In this document: positions 46,379 to 57,394 of the stretch, one piece after another
Numbering within the stretch: position 1 is the first letter of the stretch
Layout: the number at the start of each line of letters is the position of its first letter
Origin: Uloborus plumipes
Taxonomy: Eukaryota; Arthropoda; Arachnida; Araneae; Uloboridae
Assembly: GCA_038373865.1 (NCBI GenBank)
Contig: JAXGGA010005623.1
Span: 1-64,000 of the forward strand
Direction: 5' to 3'
DNA length: 64,000 nucleotides
The notes under the pieces: generated by a model
Database searches by the model: none
Told to the model about the DNA's origin: nothing
Seen by the model: only the letters and a program-made list of their open reading frames with translations
Program-made: the position numbers and the translations under genes

Positions 46379-47296
46379 CCCTGCTGCTGTGTTCGTCCCG
46401 AACATACGTATACTGTGTTCGGGTCCAAATGGACCCAACATATGTAATTTATTCCCTTACACCGCTTTTTTTATATTTTTTCAAGTTTAATTGTTATATT
46501 TGATTTTATTAGAAACTTCCAAACATAAATCACTCAATTTTTGTAGTTTATTTTACATATTTAATCCGAGAAAACACATAAATAAAATTTAAATATTATA
46601 GCAATTCCAGTTTTCGTACTAAAGAAAACTAATAAAATTATATAAGCTGTCACTTTAAGAAATTTACTAGAAATTTTTAAGCTTGAAAAGAAGTGTTAAA
46701 AATGGAAATACGAACAGTACAACATTTGTATGAGATGTACAGATTTTTGTACAGAATCATATGTGCGGGGGAAGCGGCTGAGAGAGGGAGTAAAAGGGAT
46801 TCCCCTCAGATAGGCATAATTGCAGAGTTTGCAGTTCTATGAAAGTTAACCTTGAAACATTTTCACTGGTACTGATTTCAATTCATAGAAAGGAAGAAAT
46901 GGTATTCAGAAAGAAAAAAAAGAAGAAAAAAAAATAAATGAAAGAAAAACAGAAGATAACCATTAAAAAATATTTAAAAAACTTACAAAAACAATGAACA
47001 AATGTTTTATTTATTGTTTCATAAATTATGCATAAAATAAACAAGCATAAAATGATTTTGTTTCTCTGATACATGCTTTTTTATCATATGGGTCCAAAAG
47101 GACCCGAACACAGTATTAGTAAACTTTTTTTTGACAAGTAGGGTTATACTTCAATCAAAACAAAAAAAAATATGTGTGTAATATAACATGAAAATGAACA
47201 CATTCATGAAGTTACAACGTTATACCAACGTTACTCGAAAATTTATAAGCAAATGAAATCTGTTTTGGGTCGAAAAGTATGAACACAGTAGCAGGG
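46379..47296. mobile_element. piggyBac-type non-autonomous element (TTAA)
   Basis: The left end reads CCCTGCTGCTGTGTTCG. The right end, inverted, reads CCCTGCTACTGTGTTCA. TTAA flanks both sides (46375-46378, 47297-47300). CCC-starting ends and TTAA duplication are the hallmark of piggyBac elements. A second, subterminal inverted pair also fits: TACTGTGTTCGGGTCC near 46410 and its inverse, ending GGACCCGAACACAGTA, near 47099. The 918-bp interior is AT-rich and has no transposase. Confidence 0.9.
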
Positions 47297-47300
47297 TTAA

Positions 47301-50300
47301 TACATTGCAATTGAAACTTGACTTTATCTTAGTTGTTTGTTTCTATAGGCACTACTAAGCATTTTATCTGCATTTAATATGATATATTGGTTTAGAGAGT
47401 CGAATCACGGATATCTTCAGGTTCAATTTCACCTTCTAGTGCTGAATCAAGTGCGGTAATGGTCGTTAATTATAGCTTCATATATTTCACTAAGAGCGTT
47501 CAAAAAAACTAGAGACTGAAAGCCATTGCAAAGAACAAAATACGTAATTCATTTCTTTATATTAGCATCTATGTGAGACATGATGCCATTCACCATATTT
47601 ATATGAATCATATCAACACATTAAAAACCAAACTAGATATTTCAATATATGGAGTATACTTTGATTTCTTCGCCAAAGGAAAAGCGTAATATGCATTTTC
47701 GAAATATAATATCTGTACCTCAGAACCAGAATGACGTAAGTTCAAAAATGGCGATTCTCACTTTCCGCATCGACCCATGAGGACGTTATTCTAGAAAATA
47801 AATTCCTTCACAATTATTTAGCAGCGTTGGTATTCTAATTTCACATCAGCTACCAGTTTTTTTTTGGCTATCTTTGCTCTATAAGATGATTTTTGCCTCC
47901 AACACTGTTACTTTCGTATTCCATGTAATGAGAGCATAAGAAGCACGAAACTGCAGTCCATGGATCAAAATAACCGAGTTGGCAGTGTATTGCATGTTCC
48001 TCTCTTAGCCCTTGCTTAGGGGCTGTTAATCACTGCTTTAAACAACTATCACTCCGTGAAAATGATTGCAGCAGTATTTGGATTTATGACATTTTAAATT
48101 ATGACAGCAGATATATTAAATGAAATAATATAGTAACAAATGTATCTATTGTAATTCTTGTCCATCTATGTTTGACAAAGTTCTTACAATTTCATGACAT
48201 TAATTAATCATTAACAACACAACCAGAATGCAAAAAATAAATAAATAAAAAAAAATGCTCTTTCCTTTGCTGGTTTTATCCTTATTTTTATACGTATAAA
48301 ACCATATTTAAAAAATAAATATGCGAGTAAGCTATTAAAAATGCAGAAAAATGGAAACCCAATATTTTGCTCAATAGTCTTTTTATTTCCAACTTCTAAA
48401 GCTGGAAGAGGAATGTTTTCCATTTTCTTAATTAACAAATATTTCAAAAGAAATCCTTGAAGCACCTTTGAAGAAGGGGAAAAAACGCAAAAGATTAAAC
48501 TCTCATATGTGCTTCCACAAAGATACACGCAATTATTAAACTTATGTAACATTTACAACTCTACAAGTTAGCTACCAAAGTTTAAGGTATTTTAATTAGA
48601 AACTTCTAAAATTAGAACTCAAAAGCCCTCGTTCCCTTGTTATGAAGTTATAAAAGCATCTTTTCGAATAGAGAAAATTGAGCATGTTCAACAGCGTAAT
48701 CCAGCGTAAATTATATCCACTTTAATCGTTTCCTCACACATTGAAGGAATTACGTGCATATGAGTTGTTTCATTTGGAGGAGAATGTTCATAAATTAAAT
48801 TACTAGTTACAGTTACCTCATTGTGCTTTATTTTATGAATTCTTATTAATATAAATAATTTCTTCTTAAGTTGTTGTTCCACTTGAATTTAAAGCATATA
48901 AGTAATTGTCAAAAAGTTGTTTTTCTTTTAATGCAAACGCAATTTTCGCTTGTTGCAATTTTCGCAAAATAGCTATTTTAAGATCAGAAAGTTTTACCTC
49001 CTTTTTATATGTACATATTTGAAAGTTGAAAATAATTTTTCGCAAGCTTTAAATTTTCGAAATTACAATTCATACATTGCAAAAAGGGCTTTTGCAGAAT
49101 GCATTTATAAAGCTGAGTATTGGGTTCTTCCATAACTACTGGACGAAATTGAAACACAAAGAAAAACACGCGTCAAAACAAAAATAATGTATTTTCTTCA
49201 AAAAATTGATTTTCGTCGACAAAAGTACACCCTTCTTCATGAGTTTTAAGTATAAAAATGCCACTGTAGCAGAAGTAGGCATCACATTGGTCTTACCAAA
49301 GGTCAACGTTCCCTAAATCATATAGCATTATCTTTCGGACCCTTTTTTTCACTTACTTGCCCAACTGGAAGGTTGATCAGACACCAATTGATTAGAGCTA
49401 AGCCTGGAGAATAATGTGAATGCTGTAGATGATCATACTCCAAGGCCTGGATGTTTTAGCTTTCACCAATCGAGACGTTAAAACTTAATCATTCTTGCAG
49501 GAGTATGTGACCCCAGGTAGCACAAATAACCTTTAAGCGTTTTATAAACGTTTTTAAGTGGTTCTTACAATGTTAACAACCATTTTACAACCTTTAAAAA
49601 ACGAAGTGGAGACTGAGCCTGTTGACGACTGCTGGTGGTTTGTAAGAAGTTTTACGCGTTACTCATTTAAATAACGGCAATACAAATTCGTATTAATGGT
49701 ATGAATCTGCTAAAGAAACTAATAAGGAGGCCAACATATTGACAGGATCACGCTACAGAGAAGAAGAGCTTAGTTCCCGCAACAATTACAATTTAATATG
49801 TTTTGCTTCTAAGATGTCATGTAGTAATTTCCAGTGGGTTCCTGAAATTGTTCTCGTTCCTAGTTTAATTTAGCATAAAAAATACATCTTAAATATGTAA
49901 AAGTCTGTATGGAATAGGTTAAAGTCTATAAATTAATCTTCCTTCATTTTTTGGATCTGTCTTTGCCAAAGACAAATGACAATTTTACTACTAGCAGCAC
50001 ATTCAAGTTGTCGCAAATGATTGCATATCTGGACTACAACTGAAGTGTTGGAGTGTTAGGAACATAAGCCTCTTTACTTTTTTAAAATGTTTAGCACAAA
50101 TTAAAATTAAGGTTAGTTATTTGAATGACTGTCAATAATACTGTTAAATTACATCAGGAAGGTAGTAGGAAAGTACAAACATTTTTACGAAAGTTGTCTT
50201 TCAGTGCACTTGTAATTAATGTGCAAAACAAATGTAGCTTTTATGTATAAACGAATGGAAACTTAAAAATAGTTCAATATATTTTCCATTATCTTTGCTG

Positions 50301-51350
50301 GGGTTAGTTTTTTAACTTGTTTTTAGATGTTTTTATTGGTTTTTTTTTTCAGTTTTACGCATATAAAAAGATATTTTTGCTAAGTAGTCCTTCTCTGAGC
50401 AACTTTGATCGATTGTTGAAAAAAAAAATAGTAATAATAATTAAACAAGTTCGTTTTCCTAGGTTCAGATAACATTTTTGTATCAAAAAGCATAAGTACA
50501 AGCACAAAAATAAACTTCATTGGTGCTTAATTAAAATAATTTGTATTTACGCTGCACATGATGATATTTTTTTAGAAGCTGGCTATACAGTTTCAATAAA
50601 ACTACATCACGCCATTCGTTCAACGCAACCAAAATGCATTTAATTCTACTTATGAGCTGATATACAGCCGACATTTCCCAAGTTAATTTCCCTTTAACTT
50701 ATCCGCCGCTCCCACGATATTCGCTTAATATGATGTTATACATTATTAGTTGAGAAACATTCGAGAATATAATCACATTTTCTCACTCCATGATTAGAAA
50801 GATTTTCTAAATGAGACTCTGGATAAGCGCTTCGAATAAATGCCAATTTCGAACTTACAAAAGGCATAATTACTTAATGAATTTAAGAAGGGGAATTTCG
50901 GACTCTTCGAAATCCTCAGGTAATAGAGACAGAGAATTAGAAAGGAAGCGTGTTTTAACGAAATGCGATAGCTTAAGGCGTCTGAATTTTTCCATGTCAA
51001 TTAAGGTGAAGACAACTTTAATGCCATAAGCGAGTAGTTTGTCACACAATATAGATTCATTTGTGCTTGAACTCTTAATTGTATTATGTTTTTCGTTCTG
51101 AGCTTATTTTATATGTAATTTAATATTGTGCTTGAGAATACTTTATTGAATAAATAGTAGGTTTATGTTTTTGTGCAATAGGGCTATTCCATTCAAAACG
51201 ATAAGTTTGTCCCGCGCGTGACGCTTCATATATTTTTCACATAAAATAATGATTTCAAAGGGTATTGAGTCAATGTTTGTTGCTAATGAAATCACACGCG
51301 TATGTGATTTCTTAAGAAAAAAAAAAACTATCACTTTAATATAAGAGTGA
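47301..51350. other. Gene-free AT-rich DNA
   Basis: About 4 kb without a supported gene. More balanced stretches lie at about 47700-48020 (CAGAACCAGAATGACGTAAG) and 49360-49640 (CAGGTAGCACAAATAACC). They look like old repeats, but I could not pair their ends. Confidence 0.4.
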
Positions 51351-51370
51351 AGGCTTTCACGACCGGTGTC

Positions 51371-51481
51371 AATACAATATGAAGTTTCCGGTCTGTTGTG
51401 CCGTGGAATTGAAACACTTCTGTATCGATTTAACATCAAGACCATTCTCAAGCCCACTCATCGAATTAGTAACCTACTACG
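51371..51481 (+). pseudogene. Penelope-like element, left piece before LTR insertion
   Basis: The plus-strand frame reads RFNIKTILKPTHRISNLLR and stops at the LTR of the inserted retrotransposon. It corresponds to the linker between the reverse transcriptase and the GIY-YIG endonuclease of Penelope-like elements. The continuation is at 63048. The reverse transcriptase is missing: immediately upstream, 51371-51406 is instead an inverted copy of the element's own 3' tail (63633-63668, 36 bp, two to three mismatches). So the copy is 5'-truncated with an inverted tail piece at its front, an arrangement known for Penelope insertions. Confidence 0.7.
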
Positions 51482-52542
51482 TGCTACAGTGATGTTTGAA
51501 GGTTTTAGCCAAAACGGCACCAATAAATGGTATGGTGGACCAATTTATGGTACAGTGGTTTAATGCTAGTGGTTAGTACATTGCGAGAAAGAATTAATTG
51601 AAACTTACCAGAATCTCACTATTTAAACCAAGTTGAATTATATTATATAGGTGAATCATACTGTGTCTAAATCTCTAAATTAATACATATCATGCAATAG
51701 ACAAATAATCACACTTCTGACATTAATCACTTAATTTTATTTTAACAATTTAAACATCAAATAAAAATGAAAGTAGCTACTAAAATTTAAATATTAAAAA
51801 TGGCCATAATGAAAAAGTATGAGTACTCATAGATTAGCACTTACGTAAATATTGCAGATTCTCCATAAAGGTTCATTTCGCGTAGTAGTTCCTAACTAAA
51901 GAGTTCATCAACAGAGTTCATCATATCATATGGTAGTTTCTAACCGAAAGTTCGTGAAACAGATGTTCATCATTTTATGTAGTAGTTTCACCAGTGGACA
52001 CCTCCATTGAAGACTCCATATAAGCGTCTCATCGTTTTTTAGGACAAAACGTACACACGTTCACTGGACCTTTTGAAGACACCTGATTTTTCAGCAGGAG
52101 AACCGTTCTAGACTATATATATATTCGTTCAAATTTTACATCTTCATCTTGTTAAGTGTAAAACAATTCCTCTAAGGGAACTTTAGCAAAATAATTTCAC
52201 ATCAGGTTAAAAAGCAGGGATTCTGGGGGACTGGGCAGCAACCACCCAGCCCCCAGCAAACGCCTTCGAAGACTTAACTTATCCCGCAAACCTCAGCGCA
52301 AGAGGCAAGCGCCCCATAATTCTTCCAAAAACGTAAACTAAAACTACCGCTCAGTTCCTGATTGGCTACAGAAGTTTGCCAAACCAGGAAGGAAGAATTC
52401 TTCCGGTACAGTTGCGGTTAGCATTTTCAAGGCCTTGGTAAACAGGAAGTTGTGTTCGAATATGAACACCGCTCGCCTCCAATACCCAACAGTGGTGGCT
52501 GTTTAGCGTTACAGGGATGCTATAAGGTTTTGCCTTGTAGCA
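51482..52542 (-). repeat. 3' LTR of the gypsy element
   Basis: On the plus strand it runs from TGCTACAGTGATG to CCTTGTAGCA, giving TGCTACA/TGTAGCA inverted ends. It is clearly homologous to 61955-63047, with scattered substitutions and a few indels (a repeated GTTCATC/GTAGTTTC stretch differs in copy number). It therefore predates very recent transposition. The outer flank is CTACG. Confidence 0.92.
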
Positions 52543-52555
52543 TTATCCCCCCTCC
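52543..52555 (-). promoter_or_regulatory. Polypurine tract
   Basis: On the minus strand GGAGGGGGGATAA lies directly before the 3' LTR start TGCTACAAGG, the position expected for the plus-strand primer. Confidence 0.75.
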
Positions 52556-53341
52556 AAAAGAAAAATAGGAACACCCACATTTTGGAAGTTAAAATGCAGG
52601 AACACCTCAATTTGACAAAATTCAAAATCATACATGTGATGAAAAAAATTGTTGACAAAGTACACACATTTGATTAACTAAAACACATAAAATAAAAAAA
52701 AAATAGTGAAATTCTAGTGCGTTAATCACCCAGAGATCAAAAACAATTACGTAAACACTAAAATCAGTAAGATGTATCAATCATGAAATGATAGGCATGA
52801 AAAACTCAATTAATAAGTGGATAAAGTTTCGAATCATAATATGCTTTTCTCCTTCAAAACACTCAGCAAAATTCATTAAGCAACATCAAAGCATTGGACT
52901 TTTTTTTTTTTTTTTTCATATACTTCAAATTATTTCAAACTCATAACATTGTAATCAGTTCACATACTTCAAATTTTTTCAACTCCTCATAACTTTGTAA
53001 ATGGTATTAAAAAAGATTATGATCAACATTACTTAACAGATTACATGAAGGCATCAAAAAATTTGACATGTGTGCAAAACACTTTTTTTTTTTTTGAATT
53101 ATTCTGAGTACTTGTCCCAGTTAAATACGGAACCAGCCAGCTATAAAACCAGAATGCTATTTAAGGCCTTTAAATAACACATACAAAGTAACCCAAAACA
53201 GGCTCTCAGTCCTGAACAAAAAAAATTTATACTCCAAATTGGAAAAAAAATTTTGAAAACCTCCAAAGAAATCAAAGTACTAAATCATAACTTCAACCAA
53301 TACTTCTTATTCCTCAAAACTCATGAACATCCTTTAAATGC
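52556..53341. other. Non-coding interval between pol and 3' LTR
   Basis: About 785 bases of AT-rich sequence inside the gypsy element. No open frame with env features (signal peptide, membrane segment) is present. Confidence 0.6.
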
Positions 53342-53841
53342 TTAATTAAACTCTACATCCTTCTGCTGGAAAAGTTTGCTTACATGTAATTTTATTTCCT
53401 TTCCTTCATTAAAAGCATCCTTAATTAAATAATTGTCATTTCTAAATTTTCCAATTATCTCATGAGGTCCATTATATTTTTTCTGCAAAGAACCTGGATG
53501 TTGGAATGCTGAGATGAAAACTTTATCACCTATTTCAAAATTGGGTTTCTTCCTACCCTTTATATATTTCTCTCTAGAGGAAAAGTAAGCGTCCTCATTT
53601 TCAGTAAAAGTGTCCTTAATTTTTAGTAATTCACTCGAAAGTTTACTTTGATATTCATTATAGTCCTCTACATACGTTGGTTCACTGTGAAGGTTAAGAG
53701 GGATGTTAATTTCTCTACCGAAGAAGATCTTAGCTGGTGAAAACCCAGTAACCGTATGGATTGAGCTATTATAGTGCAATTTAAACACAAGGAGTTTTTT
53801 GTTCCACTCAAAGGTTTTATTACACATTGCTGCAATACCTG
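53342..53841 (-). CDS. pol: Gypsy pol, integrase C-terminal part (after insertion)
   Basis: This minus-strand frame continues the integrase, from GIAAMCNKTFEWNKKLL through HTVTGFSPAKIFFGREINIP (the usual integrase tail of the catalytic domain) to a GPY/F-like module, KKYNGPHEIIGKF. It ends in the pol stop at 53342. The module normally contributes to integrase assembly and target contact. Ignoring the Harbinger-like insertion and one CTG duplication, the frame is in phase with pol at 57395, so the insertion is the only visible break. The upstream residues of the longer open frame (to 53881) belong to the inserted element. Confidence 0.9.
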
Positions 53842-53847
53842 GGGGTC

Positions 53848-53940
53848 TAGTCTCTGCCCAATACGGAAAAATTCTCCGCATTCAAAACCAACCCGTGACG
53901 TCATTTTAACGTATGTAGCGAGACCCGCTAGTCTCTGCCC
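53848..53940. repeat. Left TIR core duplicated subterminally
   Basis: TAGTCTCTGCCC occurs at 53848-53859 in the terminal repeat and again at 53929-53940, 81 bases inward in the same orientation. The mirror arrangement is seen at the right end. Such repeats could be transposase-binding sites, which is inference. Confidence 0.8.
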
Positions 53941-54043
53941 TTTTTTTCCGCACGCAAAATACGTACTCTAAAATGTAAACATACGGAAAATTTACGCCGT
54001 CTTCTTTCAGGCGGAAAACCATTTTGCGTACTTAAAATCCAAG

Positions 54044-54264
54044 ATGGATGCCGCGTTTGCTGCGTTGGATTAGCAACTAGAAGATGTTGAAAGATTGGAA
54101 ACGATAGAAAGAAATTGTGTTTAAAGACCAATTCAATGCTTTCGAGCTTTCAGATCGCAGATTTGTTAAACTTTTCAGATTAACAAAAAATTTAGCGATT
54201 GATTGACCTCACGGAAGATATTAAAGATAGTTTTCCCGCCGGAAGACTACCAGCTCACTTGCGG
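54044..54264 (+). pseudogene. Harbinger-type transposase first exon, decayed
   Basis: From an ATG at 54044 (MDAAFAALD, then a stop) the reading moves between frames. In a second frame DQFNAFELSDRRFVKLFRLT then KNLAID matches the N-terminal region of PIF/Harbinger transposases (F..LS...FV.LFRLSK). In a third frame DSFPAGRLPAHLR follows, corresponding to the L.P..GRR...P...Q region. The exon ends at GCGGGTAAGT, a good splice donor at 54265. At least two stops and two frame changes make it non-functional. The catalytic DDE exons are not found downstream. Confidence 0.75.
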
Positions 54265-54560
54265 GTAAGTACTTTCTTCATTATTTTGCAAACCAAACAT
54301 CATTTTTAATGCTTTGCGTCCATTTATAGAGTAGTAGCAAATCTTGTTCGCGCCTTACGAAAACTGCTGTTTATTTTTTTCACACAGATTCCTTTTATTC
54401 AACCATATTAAATCAACCAAAAAACGAAAGAAATCTCGACCTGGCCGTTTCGGATTTTCATGTAACTTTCGGGAATCCTACCCTTGAACAGTGCTGTATT
54501 TACGTATGGTCATAATGAGCTATAGCCCAGGGCGGCATGATTGGGGGGGGGGGGCGGCAC

Positions 54561-55564
54561 TTTTTTCATGTAAAATGAAGACTTTTTTTTTTAGACAGCA
54601 GGGTGGATCGGCCGCGAGAATTACATCTATCAATTGAATTAAATACTGTTCTTTGTTAATAACGCTGTGTGGCCGGGCTTTGCACGGTTTACCTTTAAAA
54701 TACATTTTATGTCAAGTAAATAAAGTTTTTTTTTTTTTTTTACAACTCTGAAATTCAACACCTCAAGGGGGGGGGGGCAGTTTCAAAAGTCGAGGGCGGC
54801 CTCACGTCTATTTTTTTATATTGAAAAATCTATTATTCATAATTAATCAGTAATTAATTTCTGAAATTCGTTAAAAACATTTTTTTTTTTCTTGCTGGCA
54901 GTGTTGTAAAATATTATAACTCAAGTTCTATGAGAGGTACAGAGTCGCATATTAACTCATTTTAATAACAATTATATGCGCTTTAATTTGATATGTAACG
55001 ACAATATTTCCAGGAAAGATTTTCTCACGAAATAAATAAATAAATGACACTGTCAATTAAAAATTTTTTCATGTAAAATGAAGACTTTTTTTTTTTAGAC
55101 AGCAGGGTGGATCGGCCGCGAGAATTACATCTATCAATTGAATTAAATACTCTTCTTTGTTAATAACGCTGTGTGGCCGGGCTTTGCACGGTTTACCTTT
55201 AAAATACATTTTATGTCAAGTAAATAAAGTTTTTTTTTTTTTTACAACTCTGAAATTCAACACCTCAAGGGGGGGGGGCAGTTTCAAAAGTCGAGGGCGG
55301 CCTCACGTCTATTTTTTTATATTGAAAAATCTATTATTCATAATTAATCAGTAATTAATTTCTGAAATTCGTTAAAAACATTTTTTTTTCTTGCTGGCAG
55401 TGTTGTAAAATATTATAACTCAAGTTCTATGAGAGGTACAGAGTTGCATATTAACTCATTTTAATAACAATTATATGCGCTTTAATTTGATATGTAACGA
55501 CAATATTTCGAGGAAAGATTTTCTCACGAAATAAATAAATAAATGACACTGTCAATTAAAAATT
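54561..55564 (+). repeat. Two-copy tandem repeat, unit 503 bp
   Basis: 54561-55063 and 55064-55564 are nearly identical; differences are mainly in homopolymer lengths plus a few substitutions (for example ACTGTTC against ACTCTTC). Each copy carries TGGCCGGGCTTTGCACGG, a G run after CACCTCAA, and AAATAAATAAATAAATG near its end. The duplication is recent, or possibly an assembly duplication. Confidence 0.9.
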
Positions 55565-55650
55565 TAGGCCCAATACCGACAATACTTTAGAGGCCCCCTT
55601 CTGTGCTCTGCCTTTTCAAGTCACCAAAAAAAAAAAAATCTTTTTCGCAG

Positions 55651-55735
55651 TGGCGATATAAGGGGGCCCCCTTGTATCCCCGCCCTTAATTATCCCCCCT
55701 TGTATCGCCACTGCGATACAAGGGGGGGATAATTA
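55651..55735. repeat. GC-rich hairpin
   Basis: CAGTGGCGATATAAGGGGGC at 55651 pairs with TTGTATCGCCACTG ending near 55713, with internal CCCCC/GGGGG complementarity. The motif GATACAAGGGGGGGATAATT then follows. It could form a strong stem-loop. Confidence 0.7.
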
Positions 55736-55809
55736 AATAATACTCTATAAATGGACGAAAAGCATTAAAAATGTTTTGTTTGCAAAATAATGAAGAAAGT
55801 ATTTACCCA

Positions 55810-56820
55810 TCCCCCCCCCCCCCAAGCTCAATGGCGCGAATCCCCCCCCCCAAAAAAAAAATTCACAACCCTCTTGTGCTTTTTTTTTCCCCTCTTTTTT
55901 ACTTCTTTTTTCTAATATTATTTATTTATTTTTTAAATTATAACTATTAGTTTTTCATGTATTAACTTTTTAAAAGTACTAATTATGCGCAGAATATAAT
56001 CGCTTTTTTTCTCTTCCACACATTCCAAGCACACCCACACACACACGAAAAAAAAAATAATTTAAATAAAAAAACTAAATTAATAAATAATTTAAATAAA
56101 TAAATCAGTTTTAAAAAATCCCCCCCCCCCTAAAATTTTGTTGGCGCAACTTGCGCCATAATCCTCCCTGTGGGCACCCCTGAGGGGGGTGATTTTTGGG
56201 GATCATTGTATAGAGCTCTGCAAGGCCCTATGTAGTTGCACTGTATGCATTATGTCTAGCCCTGATTTTTTTTTTATATCCATTTTAGCTCAAGATTTTT
56301 AAAGCTAATTCCCAAGAAAGAAATCTTTTTTTCTTTCCATAAAATGAACTAAATAAGAGAAGTGCTAATTAAGTATCAAAAGAGATTGTTTTTATTTTTC
56401 AATTTATGAATCATTATTTTTTTCTTAAAAATACATAATTCTTCAATGCTGTGCATCAGTTTTTAAAAAATTAGGGGCCCCTTAGGAAGATGAGGCCCCA
56501 GTCCCAGGCCTAGATGGCCTGTGCCATAATCAGGCCCTAGCAATTGTGTTAATTAGGGCTTGTAGTACTTGTTTTTAATTCCATATCCAGCACAAAAATA
56601 TTTTAAATTAGATTCTGAAAAATATTATAGTGTTATACATATTCAGGAGCCCCGAAGGGAGGTCATGAGAGTTTTCCTCATTCGGCAAGCTCGAAATGAC
56701 AAGTCGGCAAATTCAGGAACAGTATTACTTTTTTTGTGAAGCTGCAATATCTTCCTGTTTTTACATAATTTTGTTGCCTTTGAAAATAAGAAGACCGATT
56801 TATAAAACTCAATTCGGCTG
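55810..56820. other. Non-coding interior of the Harbinger-like element
   Basis: C runs of 9-14 bases (about 55810, 55845, 56121), T runs and AAAT repeats are separated by fragments such as GCGCAACTTGCGCC and AGGGGCCCC. No transposase exon or other coding domain is recognisable. Confidence 0.5.
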
Positions 56821-57204
56821 TTGTCAAATGACCATCATGCTTTAAATGATGATACAGAGAAATGGTGATAGATGCAATATTCTATGATATGTCATACAGT
56901 CAATACGCTTTAATCTGTACATATGTTAAAAACAATAATTTATAAATCATGAGATCAATTGCTTTGACTATTCAAAATACACTCCCGCTGTTATTTATCT
57001 AAATTCCAATATTTGTCAATGATTTTTTTAGTGACACCCATTGTCTTTTCTCATAAGTAATAGTATAAGGTCTGTGTGTATGCAAACAATGGAAAACAAA
57101 AGTAAAATCGTTGTCTGCCGAGCATTGCCAAGTCAACGATTACGATACATGCCGATTGAAACACTAATTTTCGACTGGCCGATTTGGATCGGAATAAAGG
57201 CGTG

Positions 57205-57388
57205 GCTTAATATTTTTCAGTACGTTCGTAAACACGCCGAATGTTAACGTACGTTCGGAATATTTGGGCAGAGACTACGCAGTTACCGCACGTACGGTTA
57301 TCAGCATACGTTATTAGAGTTCGTTACGATGCGTGCGTACGTTGACGGCATGATTAACGTACGTAAATTTACGTATGGGCAGAGACTA
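57205..57388. repeat. Right subterminal CGTACG-rich repeat region
   Basis: The TIR core GGGCAGAGACTA occurs at 57266-57277 and again at the end, 57377-57388. Between and around them CGTACG and ACGTACGT words recur (AACGTACGTTCGG, GCACGTACGG, GCGTGCGTACG, AACGTACGTAAATTTACGTA). This self-complementary, CpG-rich block is unlike anything else in the window. Confidence 0.8.
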
Positions 57389-57394
57389 GACCCC

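Larger units (their letters stand above)
54264..55808. repeat. Inverted copy of the intron start
   Basis: 54264-54331, which begins at the splice donor, is repeated inverted at 55741-55808 (core TACTCTATAAATGGACG). The intervening 1.4 kb contains the 503-bp tandem duplication. The inverted copy stops at the exon boundary and no exon sequence is repeated. Confidence 0.75.
53842..57394 (+). mobile_element. PIF/Harbinger-like DNA transposon, 3.55 kb
   Basis: The left end reads GGGGTCTAGTCTCTGCCCAA. The right end, inverted, reads GGGGTCTAGTCTCTGCCCAT. The element lies inside the gypsy integrase with a 3-bp duplication, CTG (53839-53841 and 57395-57397). Three-base duplications with G-starting ends fit PIF/Harbinger, and a decayed first exon of such a transposase lies at 54044-54264. 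The rest of the transposase is not recognisable. The middle is filled by a 503-bp tandem duplication, an inverted copy of the intron start, and many G and C runs. It is the youngest insertion in the nest. Confidence 0.85.

Noticed and set aside
52556..53341. env-like third gene of the gypsy element
   Set aside because: No open frame of useful length, signal peptide or membrane segment on the coding strand.
53668..54131. Short minus-strand frames across the left Harbinger end
   Set aside because: They mix gypsy pol antisense or out-of-frame sequence with the terminal repeat, so they are not genes.
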